Positions 33,682 to 43,159 of a stretch of DNA of 64,000 nucleotides are shown piece by piece. Under the pieces are notes generated by a model that did not search any database, was not told the DNA's origin, and saw nothing but the letters and a program-made list of their open reading frames with translations. The stretch covers positions 168,210 to 232,209 of the forward strand of contig JAUVXV010000004.1 of the NCBI GenBank assembly GCA_030603365.1, read 5' to 3'. The translations under genes were made by a program, and so were the position numbers. The DNA is from Candidatus Heimdallarchaeota archaeon. GTDB taxonomy: Archaea; Asgardarchaeota; Heimdallarchaeia; Heimdallarchaeales; Heimdallarchaeaceae. The stretch's first letter is position 1; the number at the start of each line of letters is the position of its first letter.

Positions 33682-34377
33682 TTACTTCTTTTCTATATCA
33701 TAATGCTCAATAAATGTTATCCTATCAAATTTATTTGAAATCTCCCCTAAATCTCTTGAAACTCCATTTCTAATAAATTGTATGTATTCCATAAATCGAG
33801 TATCTTTGGGTAATTCAACCTCAACAACTTTGTTTCTTATATTAATTTTTGTTGATGAAAAATCTACTCCTGGTAATCTCTTTTCAAGTAAGCAGACAAA
33901 TTGTTCTTTAATGTCTGTAACTTTTTTTACAATCTCAACATCATATATTAATTCCAATCCTGCTAGGTCGTGATTAAAATCAACTTTTACTCTACTACTT
34001 GATACTTTAAGGATTCTACCCGTTTGACCACCTATCTCTACTTTCATATCTTCCTTTGGTTTTATCTGGTGTCTCTGAAATTCTCTTCTTTGAATAAGTC
34101 TAATCTTCGAACGATCTCTAAGTCCAAATCCGTTTTTTGCATCAATCTCTATTGTTTTCTTGTCTCCCTCTTTCATACCCACAATTGCATCTTCCAAACC
34201 AACTGGCAACCAATTTTTACCAATAATTAATGTGAAAGGTCTGTAGATTATTTTTTCATCAAAAATATCTTCTTTCTTTGCAATGCTTTCTATTGTAGTG
34301 TCAACTACTTTGTTATCTTCTTTAGTTCTACCAGTATAGTTTAAATTCACAATGTCGCCTTTATTGAGAGTGGTCAT
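33682..34377 (-). CDS. FKBP-type peptidyl-prolyl isomerase (archaeal long type)
   Basis: This 231-residue cytoplasmic foldase catalyses proline isomerisation. The FKBP core (KGDIVNLNYTGRTKEDNKVV, then LPVGLEDAIVGMKEGDKKTIEI) is interrupted by an insert-in-flap domain, and a roughly 80-residue C-terminal extension follows, as in long archaeal SlyD-like FKBPs. The gene is convergent with UPF0179 and starts at ATG 34377. Confidence 0.9.
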   Translation of the reverse strand: MTTLNKGDIVNLNYTGRTKEDNKVVDTTIESIAKKEDIFDEKIIYRPFTLIIGKNWLPVGLEDAIVGMKEGDKKTIEIDAKNGFGLRDRSKIRLIQRREFQRHQIKPKEDMKVEIGGQTGRILKVSSSRVKVDFNHDLAGLELIYDVEIVKKVTDIKEQFVCLLEKRLPGVDFSSTKINIRNKVVEVELPKDTRFMEYIQFIRNGVSRDLGEISNKFDRITFIEHYDIEKK

Positions 34378-34458
34378 ATGTTCACCTAGTTCTACTCTTA
34401 TTCAAGTTAAAAATATGATTTAAGGTATATTTAAAATTCTGCTTTTCTGCCATATAAT

Positions 34459-35121
34459 CTACAATCTATTCAATATTCTTTCAAAATCTGACTTTTCTTT
34501 CTCTGAATCTATGCCTTTAACAAACTCTAGTAGAATTCTTTCTCTTTCTTCAGCCATCCTTTTAGTTATAGGAAAATGCATCCTTGCTGATAATTTGAGA
34601 AGTTTGTTTTGAAAATGTTCTAAAGCTTCCTCAAGATTCAAACCTTTTTCAAAACTAAAACTTAAAGTTCTGTAAAGACCCATAGCTCCTAAAGCATCGA
34701 GTGCATCAGCATCTTGGAGTATTTTAGCTTCTAGAGTGGAAGGTTCAATGTTCTTACTATATCTATGTGATTTTATTGCATCGCAAACATCAGTTATTAA
34801 TTCATCTAGTTTTTCTTGTTGTAAGAATAGTTTAGCTCTTTCTGCACCTACTTCAGCATGACATCTGCCTGTCTTGATCTCAGTAGGTCTTCCTATATCA
34901 TGAAACATTGATGCTAACACAACTATGTCTACAAATGCATTTAACTCTAAAGAAATAGTAAAACATGTATCTACAACTCTTAAAATGTGCTCAAATGAAT
35001 GGGATCGTTTTCTGTTAAACGAACATAATTCTTCTTCTACTATTTTATAAGCTTTAGAGAGAATATCTCTTAGTTCTGACGATGATGAAATATGCTTCAT
35101 TTTATATTCTTTGTTTACCAT
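34459..35121 (-). CDS. HD-domain phosphohydrolase
   Basis: This 220-residue protein has the HD metal-binding pattern: HSFEHILRVVDTC (first H), MFHDIGRP (the HD pair), a helix with CHAEVGAERAK, and ILQDADALDALGA (distal D). Such proteins hydrolyse nucleotides or other phosphate esters. The real substrate is unknown. It follows the metallophosphoesterase gene by six bases and is almost certainly in the same operon. Confidence 0.88.
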   Translation of the reverse strand: MVNKEYKMKHISSSSELRDILSKAYKIVEEELCSFNRKRSHSFEHILRVVDTCFTISLELNAFVDIVVLASMFHDIGRPTEIKTGRCHAEVGAERAKLFLQQEKLDELITDVCDAIKSHRYSKNIEPSTLEAKILQDADALDALGAMGLYRTLSFSFEKGLNLEEALEHFQNKLLKLSARMHFPITKRMAEERERILLEFVKGIDSEKEKSDFERILNRL

Positions 35122-35127
35122 TTCTTC

Positions 35128-35775
35128 TTACAACTCATATAAATTGAATATTTTTCCCTCAACATTAAAATCCTTATGAACCTCAATTATTGCAAAGTTA
35201 CCTATAGTTACAGGTCCCGGATTTATAATTGTACAATTGTTTAATTTTGATATAGCGGGTGATTCATGAATGTGACCTGAAATTGATAAAAATATGTGTT
35301 CGTTCTTTTCTATGAACGCACGAAGATGTTTAGATCCTGTATGTCTGTTAAGAGAAACAATATCTGTTGTAGTATTGAAAGGAGGTGCGTGAGTAAGAAG
35401 ACATACTTTCTTGCCAACCTTATTCAATTTTTTTAACAATTTTTGATCCAATTGAGGTCTATGTGTTCCAAACCCTACAATTGAAAAGAAACCTATATTG
35501 TGTGGTTGTTTTTCCACGTTTATTGCTAAAGATTCAACGTTCTTGGATTTAACAAACGGATCACAATTCCCTATAACGTAAAATGTATTCGGAATTCTAC
35601 TTACTATTATGTTCAAAATGTTTCTCATGTCATCTGAGGTTCCGAAATTTGTTATATCTCCAGCTACTAAACAGAAATCTGGGGAGACACCCATTGTGTC
35701 TAAAGAATTTAAAATACTCTTCAATGTTATATCTTGATTGTGGATATCAGACAGTATTAATAATTTTATAGACAA
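35128..35775 (-). CDS. Calcineurin-like metallophosphoesterase
   Basis: This 215-residue phosphoesterase has the family's motif series: LSDIHNQ, AGDITNFG, GNCD, THAPPF and SGHIHE, supplying the two-metal site. These enzymes act on nucleotides, cyclic nucleotides or phosphoprotein-like substrates; the target is not clear here. TTG 35775 is the start, with a strong AGGTGA site seven bases upstream. It lies in tandem with the HD hydrolase. Confidence 0.9.
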   Translation of the reverse strand: MSIKLLILSDIHNQDITLKSILNSLDTMGVSPDFCLVAGDITNFGTSDDMRNILNIIVSRIPNTFYVIGNCDPFVKSKNVESLAINVEKQPHNIGFFSIVGFGTHRPQLDQKLLKKLNKVGKKVCLLTHAPPFNTTTDIVSLNRHTGSKHLRAFIEKNEHIFLSISGHIHESPAISKLNNCTIINPGPVTIGNFAIIEVHKDFNVEGKIFNLYEL

Positions 35776-35785
35776 TCTTTGTCAC

Positions 35786-36421
35786 CTAATAATAGTACCA
35801 TAATTGTAAGAAAGTGAAAATTCCAGAGTATTCAAAACTACTACTAGACGTATCAAATTCCCATAATTCAAAGACTATTTTCATATAATTATCCCCGTCC
35901 AGAATAGCTTCTAATTGTGCATTGGAAGATAAAACAACACTTATTGGACCCCAAATATAGTCTCCTGAAAAGACTCCACTTTCTCTTTTTTCTATTTCTG
36001 TTGCAGGAGAAAGAATTTTTTCATAGGTTTCATTCTCGTTTAGTAGATAGGAATTGAATTCATCCAACGGATATTCAGCTGTTGCATTTTGAGAAATTTT
36101 TGTGGCTTTTATTTGAATTTGATAATACTTAATTTCATTTTCAAAATTCTTAACCATGAAGAAAAGAGATATATTTTCCCCAGATTCAAGTACATAGGGA
36201 TATCCGTCTGCCTCAAATGTTTGTGATGTTTCATTATACATTAAGAGTGATAATTCACTAAAACCATTACTAGAAAAAGGGAAAAAAATACTCGAGGCTA
36301 TTGATATTATAGTGATAATAAGAATAGAAAAGATTGTTATTGTGAAGAACCTCTTCTTTTTTACAGGTGATAGTTTCTTCTTGCTAAGTGAGGTAACAAT
36401 GGTTTTTATTCTTTTATTCAT
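35786..36421 (-). CDS. Membrane-anchored exodomain, DUF1616 C-terminal-like
   Basis: This 211-residue protein has a basic cytosolic N-terminus, one membrane helix and a C-terminal outer domain (FSELSLLMYNETSQTF, then YVLESGENISLFFMVKNFE). That domain resembles the extracytoplasmic part of full-length DUF1616 proteins. The ATG at 36421 overlaps the end of the upstream gene by eight bases and has a GAGG site, so the longer TTG start is rejected. It is the third gene of a coupled trio whose first gene carries the DUF1616 helices, so one ancestral chain may be split. Confidence 0.6.
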   Translation of the reverse strand: MNKRIKTIVTSLSKKKLSPVKKKRFFTITIFSILIITIISIASSIFFPFSSNGFSELSLLMYNETSQTFEADGYPYVLESGENISLFFMVKNFENEIKYYQIQIKATKISQNATAEYPLDEFNSYLLNENETYEKILSPATEIEKRESGVFSGDYIWGPISVVLSSNAQLEAILDGDNYMKIVFELWEFDTSSSSFEYSGIFTFLQLWYYY

Positions 36422-36938
36422 TTTTAGCAACCTCTTCTTCTTTCTTATATTGTATTTCCAACTTACTATACTCTTCAATACGTTTTTCTAAATACCACGG
36501 ATAAATTTTTTTAATGAATATAATGATAAACAAGATTGCTAGAATGGCAGAAAATACACCGAGAAGTGAAAACAAAAGTATGTTATTCTGTTCTTTTTTA
36601 TTTTCCCTTAATTCTAGTTCATTGATTACTGCAACAAGTTGTTCATTTGCATCATTCGCTTTCCCATAAGCTGCGGTATAGTTCGCTTCTTCGAATTCTT
36701 TCTTTGCATCTACAATTAGTTGTCGCGCAATGTCTGTGTTAATTACTAAATCTCGAATATTTATGTTGGTTTTTGAAGCTTCCTCCAACAAAACTATAGT
36801 TTCGAATAATCTTTCATCAGCCTGTTGAATAGCAAGAAGAGCGTTTTGCTGGGTTTGTGAAGAAACAGACAATATCGTGGGTATTAGGAGAGAAAAACAA
36901 AAAACTGCAATTATGTTAAACTTAACCTTTTTTCTCAT
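36414..36938 (-). CDS. Signal-peptide protein with helical outer domain and anchor
   Basis: This 174-residue protein has a signal peptide (residues 1-25), a helical outer region (QADERLFETIVLLEEASKT; AYGKANDANEQLVAVINELELR), one membrane helix and a charged cytosolic tail ending VAKNE. The family is not recognised. It overlaps both neighbours (17 and 8 bases), so it is translated with the DUF1616-like genes and probably forms part of the same membrane complex. Confidence 0.6.
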   Translation of the reverse strand: MRKKVKFNIIAVFCFSLLIPTILSVSSQTQQNALLAIQQADERLFETIVLLEEASKTNINIRDLVINTDIARQLIVDAKKEFEEANYTAAYGKANDANEQLVAVINELELRENKKEQNNILLFSLLGVFSAILAILFIIIFIKKIYPWYLEKRIEEYSKLEIQYKKEEEVAKNE

Positions 36939-37608
36939 CTAATTCACCCTTCTTGAATATTTTACATCGTATTCTTAGATTTTCTAAAGATACCTTCTCT
37001 GAACCGATAATAATTCGTACTAATGCAGATAAGATTAATGCAATAATTGTAAGGGAACCAAGAGTAATCACAAATGCTAGATTTTCTATTGCCCAAATTT
37101 TATCTAAAATTAACCCTCCAAAAATCATAGCTCCAATATTGATCCCAATTGCTAATAATGTTCTTTCAATTTGATCGATAGTTTCATAGAGTTTGGGAAA
37201 TATGACGTTACTAATAGCCCAACCAGGTATCACAATTCCATAAATAATCCCCATAATAACTCTTAGAAAATACAGAGGAGAATCTGTAGAAATTAGAAGA
37301 ACAACTAAAAAGAAAATGATTGATAGACCAAACAAAATCCAAAATTCTAAGGAATAATAATGAACCTCTAGGAAATACTGTTTGATTGTTTTAGGTAATT
37401 TTCTCTCAATTTTTGCAGATCCTAAATGTATCTCTCCTTTATTTTCCATTTCTCTAATTATATTATATACAAATAATTTGTCTTTTTTTGAAAGCTCTAT
37501 TACCCTTTCGGATAATTTTCTTACTGTTTTAGGTTTTTCTTCAGTCAAAATTTTTTGAATTATCTGTTTGACTTTAGAGCTTTCATTTGCACACATGCTT
37601 TTGGACAT
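36922..37608 (-). CDS. Winged-helix plus DUF1616-like membrane protein
   Basis: This 228-residue protein begins with a cytosolic winged-helix-like domain (residues about 8-65: VKQIIQKILTEEKPKTVRKL, IIREMENKGEIHLG). Four helices follow in the DUF1616 style (FWILFGLSIIFFLVVLLI, RVIMGIIYGIVIPGWAI, TIDQIERTLLAIGINIGAMI). Full DUF1616 proteins also carry a C-terminal outer domain; here it appears as a separate gene. DUF1616 is often found near surface-layer and glycan genes in archaea. It is the first gene of the trio. Confidence 0.7.
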   Translation of the reverse strand: MSKSMCANESSKVKQIIQKILTEEKPKTVRKLSERVIELSKKDKLFVYNIIREMENKGEIHLGSAKIERKLPKTIKQYFLEVHYYSLEFWILFGLSIIFFLVVLLISTDSPLYFLRVIMGIIYGIVIPGWAISNVIFPKLYETIDQIERTLLAIGINIGAMIFGGLILDKIWAIENLAFVITLGSLTIIALILSALVRIIIGSEKVSLENLRIRCKIFKKGELDEKKG

Positions 37609-37658
37609 AATAGTTTATAGATAAAAAATGTTTGTGAATAGAAAAATAATTAGATATT

Positions 37659-38828
37659 CTATTCCATGTTAAACGCTTTTCTCAATTCATTGATTCTATC
37701 AGTCTTTTCCCAAGAAAATTCAGGCAAATTTCTTCCAAAATGACCATAGCAAGATGTTTTTTTGTATATAGGTCTTCTCAGTTCAAGCTGATCAATTATT
37801 ACTCCTGGTCTAAAATCAAATATTTCCAGAACAGTTTGTTGAAGTTTATCCCTATCTACTTTTTCGGTCCCAAAGCACTCAACATTAACTGCTAGAGGAT
37901 TTGGCTCTCCGATTGCATATGAAACTTGGATTTCACATTTATTTGCTAAACCTGCAGCTACTACATTTTTTGCAACATATCTAGCAGCATAAGACGCAGA
38001 ACGATCAACTTTGGAAGGATCCTTTCCAGAAAAAGCTCCTCCTCCATGAGAATCCACCCCACCATATGTGTCCACTATAATCTTCCTGCCAGTTAAACCA
38101 GCATCTCCATGCGGACCTCCTATCACAAATCTTCCTGTTCTGTTGATTAGAATTTTTGTATTTTCATCAATTAGATTCTTATCAATAATGGGTTCAATAA
38201 CTTCTTTTTTTATTCCCTCTTCTATTTCCTTCCTTGAAGCTTCTGGTTTGTGTTGTGCTGCAATTACAACTGCAGCAATTCTGAAAGGAACATCATTTTT
38301 GTATTCGACTGCTACCAAAGATTTACCATCTGGTCTTAGAAATGGTAATATTCCCTTTTTACGAACATCAGCCAGTTTTTGTGTAAGCTTATGAGCTAAA
38401 ACAATTGGGAGGGGCATAAATTCTGGTGTTTCATCTGAAGCATATCCATACATTATGCCTTGGTCTCCAGCCCCTTGTTCCTGTATTTCTTCTTTTCTTA
38501 CTCCTTGAGCAATGTCAGGGGATTGAGAGTGTATTGTATTTATAATTGCACACCCTCTATAATCAAATCCTATCCTAGAATCATCATAACCAATTTCCTT
38601 GATTGTTGAGCGAACAATTTTTTCATAATCTATAATAACTGGTTTGGTGGTTGTTATCTCTCCACCTATTAGTACAAGTCCTGTAGTTACAAAACATTCG
38701 CAAGCAACATGGGCTTTAGAATCTTTTTCTAAAATCGCATCTAAAATTGCATCTGAAATTTGATCACATATCTTATCCGGATGTCCCTCCGTTACTGATT
38801 CTGATGCAACTGTTCTAAATCTGTTCAA
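37659..38828 (-). CDS. metK: S-adenosylmethionine synthetase, bacterial/eukaryotic type
   Basis: This enzyme makes S-adenosylmethionine from methionine and ATP. The 389-residue protein is the classic MetK, not the divergent archaeal [35 protein letters not shown], the phosphate loop [19 protein letters not shown] and the final WEKTDR. Most archaea use the other type, so transfer from bacteria is likely. The start is TTG 38828, with GGAGAG eight bases upstream. It is transcribed alone and supplies the methyl donor used by several methyltransferases here. Confidence 0.96.
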   Translation of the reverse strand: MNRFRTVASESVTEGHPDKICDQISDAILDAILEKDSKAHVACECFVTTGLVLIGGEITTTKPVIIDYEKIVRSTIKEIGYDDSRIGFDYRGCAIINTIHSQSPDIAQGVRKEEIQEQGAGDQGIMYGYASDETPEFMPLPIVLAHKLTQKLADVRKKGILPFLRPDGKSLVAVEYKNDVPFRIAAVVIAAQHKPEASRKEIEEGIKKEVIEPIIDKNLIDENTKILINRTGRFVIGGPHGDAGLTGRKIIVDTYGGVDSHGGGAFSGKDPSKVDRSASYAARYVAKNVVAAGLANKCEIQVSYAIGEPNPLAVNVECFGTEKVDRDKLQQTVLEIFDFRPGVIIDQLELRRPIYKKTSCYGHFGRNLPEFSWEKTDRINELRKAFNME

Positions 38829-38935
38829 CTACTATCTCTCCAAAAATTAACTTTAAACATTAGAAATATAGTTGATTATAAAATAATTGTGATAACAAAG
38901 TGTGATATAAAAAAAGACAACAAATTGATCTCACA

Positions 38936-39598
38936 CTAACCATTATTGGAAACTCCTGAACTGATTTGTATTTCATTTAGCTTTGAAATTAGCTCTTCTT
39001 TAGTATGTTGATCATTAGGGTCATTACTTTTAGAAGCAAAAATCATTTTGGTTGACATCTTCTCTATTTCGTGCAATAGCATTGGACTCTTACCTTGTTC
39101 AAGAAAAACATCTCTTATTTCAAGTAATTGATTTGAAATCTTAAGATACTCATGTGACAAATCAGCACTTTCTTCTATTATGCTTCTAATAAAAGAAAAA
39201 GCTTCACTAACAGTAGATACATTAGGGCGTAGAGTTGAATGAAGATGTTCTGATATTTGTGAGACCAGATGATTTTCTAAATCTTCTTTTCTTGTTTCTG
39301 CTTCTTTGTATTTCTTTCCAAATACAACGTTGGTAAGGTGCTTGAGTGTTTTTTCAACTACTTCTTGTGACTGTAATTCAGGTATAAGGTGAATAAGTTG
39401 GGTTTTCACCAAAACTCTTCTTTCGTTCTTCAGCAGATAATTATATTCGTCTTTTGTTAATATCTCATCTGATACTAATTTTTTAACCTCTTCTCTGAAA
39501 GTTTGTCTATTCCCCCTGCCTTTCCAATAATATAATGCAATGTTATCTTTAAGCTTCTGTGAGATTTCATCCAACATTGATGTTCTAGACGCATCCAT
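38936..39598 (-). CDS. Helical protein of unknown function
   Basis: This 220-residue soluble protein is predicted almost entirely helical and highly charged (YYWKGRGNRQTFREEVKKLV; KEAETRKEDLENHLVSQI). No motif is recognised. It lies between metK and the divergent nucleotidyltransferase gene, with its own upstream region, and starts at ATG 39598. Confidence 0.65.
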   Translation of the reverse strand: MDASRTSMLDEISQKLKDNIALYYWKGRGNRQTFREEVKKLVSDEILTKDEYNYLLKNERRVLVKTQLIHLIPELQSQEVVEKTLKHLTNVVFGKKYKEAETRKEDLENHLVSQISEHLHSTLRPNVSTVSEAFSFIRSIIEESADLSHEYLKISNQLLEIRDVFLEQGKSPMLLHEIEKMSTKMIFASKSNDPNDQHTKEELISKLNEIQISSGVSNNG

Positions 39599-39734
39599 GA
39601 TTAATATACATGGTTTCAGAGTTAATAAGAATTTCTTAAGCTGAAATCACTATGTTAAGTTTTTTCTCATCATCTAGTTTAAACATGTGCTAATCACAAG
39701 AAATATCAGTATCATAATTAATCTTCCATCTGAA

Positions 39735-40466
39735 ATGACAGATACGACAGGAGTTCTATTTTGTGGTGGAGAAGGCACAAGAATGCGACCTTTAACTTAT
39801 TACATGCAAAAGGTAATGTTGCCTATTGGAACAGACCAACAACCTTTACTCGAATATGTTCTGAAGCACTTTAAAAGGCATAAAATAAATGATGTAGTCT
39901 TATTAGTGAATTACAAAAAAGAACAAATTGAAGGTTATTTTGGGGAAGGTGACACGCTTGGTATGAACCTGACTTATGTCCCAGATAAACCTGGTCCTGT
40001 AGGTACAGGGACCGCTTTATTAAATGCTAGGGAATACTTAGAAAATAAGAGATTGTTAATTTATTATTCAGATATTATTACAAATGTTGACTTTACTGAT
40101 ATGTTATCTTACCATCTCAAATTAGAAAAATGGGCTACAATATTGGTATCAAAAGGGTGGAAAATAAGGGTTGGAACAGCTAATATTGATCAAGATAATA
40201 AAGTGACAAAGTTTGTAGAAAAACCTGAGATTCCTCTTTTTGTAAACACTGGCATTAGTATTTTGGAACCAATCATCTTTGAATATCTTGATGAATATGA
40301 TGCAAATACTAGTGTAGATTTATCCAAAGATATATTTCCACAGTTTGTTAAACATGAACAGATGTATGCTTATACACCTAAGGATGTTTATTGGGAAGAT
40401 ATAGGGTCCTTAGAACGTTATGAAAAATTGGATCATAGTTTTATTACATCAATTATGAAACAATAA
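39735..40466 (+). CDS. Sugar-nucleotide pyrophosphorylase (nucleotidyltransferase)
   Basis: This roughly 243-residue enzyme activates sugar-1-phosphates to NDP-sugars for glycan synthesis. The nucleotide loop GVLFCGGEGTRMRPLT (G-G-x-G-T-R-x-x-P) and a downstream IYYSDIITNVDF metal site are clear, as is the KFVEKPEIPLFVNTGI block. It lacks the C-terminal hexapeptide domain of bifunctional enzymes. I start at ATG 39735, where homologues begin, rather than GTG 39687. Its likely product feeds the glycosyltransferases further on. Confidence 0.88.
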   Translation: MTDTTGVLFCGGEGTRMRPLTYYMQKVMLPIGTDQQPLLEYVLKHFKRHKINDVVLLVNYKKEQIEGYFGEGDTLGMNLTYVPDKPGPVGTGTALLNAREYLENKRLLIYYSDIITNVDFTDMLSYHLKLEKWATILVSKGWKIRVGTANIDQDNKVTKFVEKPEIPLFVNTGISILEPIIFEYLDEYDANTSVDLSKDIFPQFVKHEQMYAYTPKDVYWEDIGSLERYEKLDHSFITSIMKQ

Positions 40467-40531
40467 CGTAGAAAAAATGGAAAGGATTTTTGACAGTAAA
40501 GTTATTAATCATGCTCTTCCAGAAAATAATA

Positions 40532-40939
40532 ATGAAACATAGATTGATGGATCTACTTGCTTGTCCTATTGATAAATCCTGGCCTTTAAAGTTAGAAATC
40601 TCTGAAGAAGTGAAGGAAATTGATACAATATCTCTACCTTTAGAAAATCCAAATACAGGAGTAGTGTGCGGATTCTACTGTAATTTTAAACAATATTCGT
40701 TAGTTATAGTAAATGATGCAGACGAAGAAGAAAATAAATCCATAAAAGAAATAAAAGAAAATGTTAAACTAGAAGATTGCCAAAAATGTTTTCAGATCGA
40801 CATCCAAAGTGGAAAGCTTCATTGTAATATGGATAAAAGCCACGAGTATGAGATTAAAGAAGGAATTCCAGTTATGTTATCAAAGGAAAAAATTGAAGAA
40901 ATCTATGGAAAAAGAAAGAGTAAAAGCAAGAAAAAATAA
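40532..40939 (+). CDS. Trm112-like zinc-binding protein
   Basis: This 135-residue protein has the Trm112/UPF0434 pattern: RLMDLLACPIDKSWPLKL at the N-terminus, a central CQKCFQI-type cysteine pair with an upstream CGFYC, and the terminal IKEGIPVMLSKE. Trm112 proteins activate methyltransferases that act on tRNA and translation factors. ATG 40532 is chosen over the longer frame. A very lysine-rich tail ends the protein. A partner methyltransferase is not identified in the window. Confidence 0.75.
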   Translation: MKHRLMDLLACPIDKSWPLKLEISEEVKEIDTISLPLENPNTGVVCGFYCNFKQYSLVIVNDADEEENKSIKEIKENVKLEDCQKCFQIDIQSGKLHCNMDKSHEYEIKEGIPVMLSKEKIEEIYGKRKSKSKKK

Positions 40940-40945
40940 TCATTA

Positions 40946-41269
40946 TTAATCTTCTTTCGGAGCTTCTTTTTCATGTTCTTGGTTTTCGATTTCTGATATC
41001 TTGTTTTCTTTCTTGGGAGTTTCTTCTTTTCCTTGTCTATTAGTGTGCCAAATGAAATATCCAAACTCAATTAGTAATCCAACACCTAGAAGGATATTGA
41101 CAACTACAAGCTTTGATTGAGCGCCTTCAAAACTTGGCAGATACTTCTGGATAGATAGAAGTAAAATATAGGCAGCAAGTGTCATAAAAATCATCACAAG
41201 TTGAATCCCTGCAGCTCTGTCAATCTTATTCACGAATTCTTTCAACTTAATAACAACTTTATTTTCCAT
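40946..41269 (-). CDS. Small two-helix membrane protein with charged tail
   Basis: This roughly 107-residue protein has an N-terminal basic stretch (VVIKLKEFVNKIDR), two membrane helices (LVMIFMTLAAYILLL; VVNILLGVGLLIEFGYFIW) and a highly charged C-terminal tail rich in Lys and Glu. It starts at ATG 41269 (GTG 41278 is possible), three to twelve bases after mutL, so it is probably the tail gene of the mutS-mutL operon. No family is recognised. Confidence 0.55.
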   Translation of the reverse strand: MENKVVIKLKEFVNKIDRAAGIQLVMIFMTLAAYILLLSIQKYLPSFEGAQSKLVVVNILLGVGLLIEFGYFIWHTNRQGKEETPKKENKISEIENQEHEKEAPKED

Positions 41270-41280
41270 ATCTCTCACGT

Positions 41281-43101
41281 TTATCTATAATCTCTTTTGA
41301 AAAGTTCTTCTATGTAATCTTCAATCAGAATTATGACAGTGGGTCTACCATGGGGACAAGTAAAAGGTTCTTCGAGTGAAAAAAGGTTCTTAAGTAGTGT
41401 CTCAGCTTGATCTATTGAAATCTTATCTCCTGCTTTAATCGACCTCCTACATGCAAAAATGGATACTAAATCCTTAATGAAATTTAAATCTTCAATTTGA
41501 AGATTCTGTTTTATTTCTGAAATATTCTCCTTGATAATGTCAATGATGTCTTTTGCAACAGTATAATCAACGGTAACACCCATAATCAATGGAATTGATC
41601 GTAATATGATTTCATTCTTACCGAATACATCAATATCAAAACCAAACAACCCAAGGTTCTCTCGAATTTCATCAAAAACCTCAAACTCAGATGGTTTAAG
41701 TGTAATGTTGACAGGAGCGAGTAATTGCTGTATGCTTACTTTCTTTTTCTTAAGCTGTTCAATGTATTTTTCATAATTGACCTTCTCATGAGCAGCATGT
41801 TGATCACATAAGAATAACCCTTCTTCAATCTCAGCTACAATGTAAGTATTCTTTATGACCCCAAGAACTCTAATGTCTTTTTTATGTTGAATTATTTCTT
41901 CTATCTTAGATTCTGTTTCTCTAGAAGGAGGTAGAAAGGAATCAATACTCTGTTCTTTACCTCTAGTAATCCGATATTCTGGTTGTTTTATTCTTCTAGT
42001 TGCGGTTGAGATTGTTTTTTTATCTGCTTCAACTTTAGATTTTACTCTGTCTATGTCTACAAGAGTAGTAGGTTTGAATCTAGTTTCTAATGTTCTTTCA
42101 AATATCTCCAGACCAATATTTTCTAAAGACTCTATAATTGCAGATTCAATTAAGCTATATACTTTTGAATCTTTACTGAATCTTACTTCCTTTTTGGTTG
42201 GATGAACATTAACATCTACTTCTTCAGTAGGTAGAGAAAGGTATAGAAAAATAACTGGAAATCTTCCATGTGGAACTGAAGTACCATATCCTCTTAATGT
42301 TGCATCTACAATAGTTTTATTGGAGATAGGTCTCATATTAACGAAAGTATAAAGATAATCTCTTGATTTTCTAGAAAATTCCGGTTTTGTGATATATCCT
42401 TTGATTTGATAACCTTCTTCTTTTTTATCTATTGGGATACATCCTTTAGCAATCTGTTTGCCAAAAATCGCTGTAATTTGAGTAATTAGGTCACCTTTAG
42501 GTGCAGTAAGGATATCTTTTCTATTGTGAGTTAGAGAAAATGCTATTGCTGGTTGTGCAAGAGCTAAACGAGTGATAAATTCAGTTATGTGATTGATTTC
42601 GGTTGAAATTGTTTTGAGGAATTTTCTTCTAACTTGAACATTAAAGAACAGATTCTTTACAATAATTCTTGTCCCTACAGCTGTAGATATTTGTTTATCT
42701 GTGATTACTTTTCCTCCCTCAATAACAAGGTGTGTGCCTAGTTCATCTTCTTTAGTTCTAGTAAATATCTCTACTTGAGCTACACTTACAATACTGGCTA
42801 AAGCTTCCCCTCTAAACCCTAAGCTATTGATAGAAAAAAGATCATCTGCACTCTTTATTTTGCTTGTTGTATGACGATTTATAGATAACAAAGCATCATC
42901 ATGTGACATTCCAATACCATTGTCTATGATTTCGATAAGTTTCTTTCCTCCCTCTTGAACATTAATTGTTATCTTGTTACTTTGAGCATCAATTGAGTTT
43001 TCTACAATTTCTTTAACTACCGAGGCAGGTCGTTCTATTACTTCTCCTGCTGCAATCTTATTGATTGTAAGAGTATCAAGCTCAACTATCTTCATATTCA
43101 T
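41281..43101 (-). CDS. mutL: DNA mismatch repair protein MutL (endonuclease type)
   Basis: This 606-residue MutL links mismatch recognition to strand excision. The N-terminal GHKL ATPase is complete: EVIERPASVVKEIVENSIDA, IDNGIGMSHDDA, LGFRGEALASI, FVNMRPI. The C-terminal domain has DQHAAHEKVNYE, which fits the metal motif DQHA(X)2E(X)4E, with CRRSIKAGD and FTCPHGRPT completing the site. It should therefore nick DNA itself. A GAGGT site precedes ATG 43101. It follows mutS by 58 bases on the same strand. Confidence 0.95.
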   Translation of the reverse strand: MNMKIVELDTLTINKIAAGEVIERPASVVKEIVENSIDAQSNKITINVQEGGKKLIEIIDNGIGMSHDDALLSINRHTTSKIKSADDLFSINSLGFRGEALASIVSVAQVEIFTRTKEDELGTHLVIEGGKVITDKQISTAVGTRIIVKNLFFNVQVRRKFLKTISTEINHITEFITRLALAQPAIAFSLTHNRKDILTAPKGDLITQITAIFGKQIAKGCIPIDKKEEGYQIKGYITKPEFSRKSRDYLYTFVNMRPISNKTIVDATLRGYGTSVPHGRFPVIFLYLSLPTEEVDVNVHPTKKEVRFSKDSKVYSLIESAIIESLENIGLEIFERTLETRFKPTTLVDIDRVKSKVEADKKTISTATRRIKQPEYRITRGKEQSIDSFLPPSRETESKIEEIIQHKKDIRVLGVIKNTYIVAEIEEGLFLCDQHAAHEKVNYEKYIEQLKKKKVSIQQLLAPVNITLKPSEFEVFDEIRENLGLFGFDIDVFGKNEIILRSIPLIMGVTVDYTVAKDIIDIIKENISEIKQNLQIEDLNFIKDLVSIFACRRSIKAGDKISIDQAETLLKNLFSLEEPFTCPHGRPTVIILIEDYIEELFKRDYR

Positions 43102-43159
43102 AGAACCTCAGATAATTATTGTTTGTGTTAGGTTGAACACTTATTCCTAGTTCTTATTT

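Noticed and set aside
38936..39598. Vesicle-trafficking or SNARE-like helical protein.
   Set aside because: Only generic helicity is visible; no heptad layer or membrane anchor supports it.
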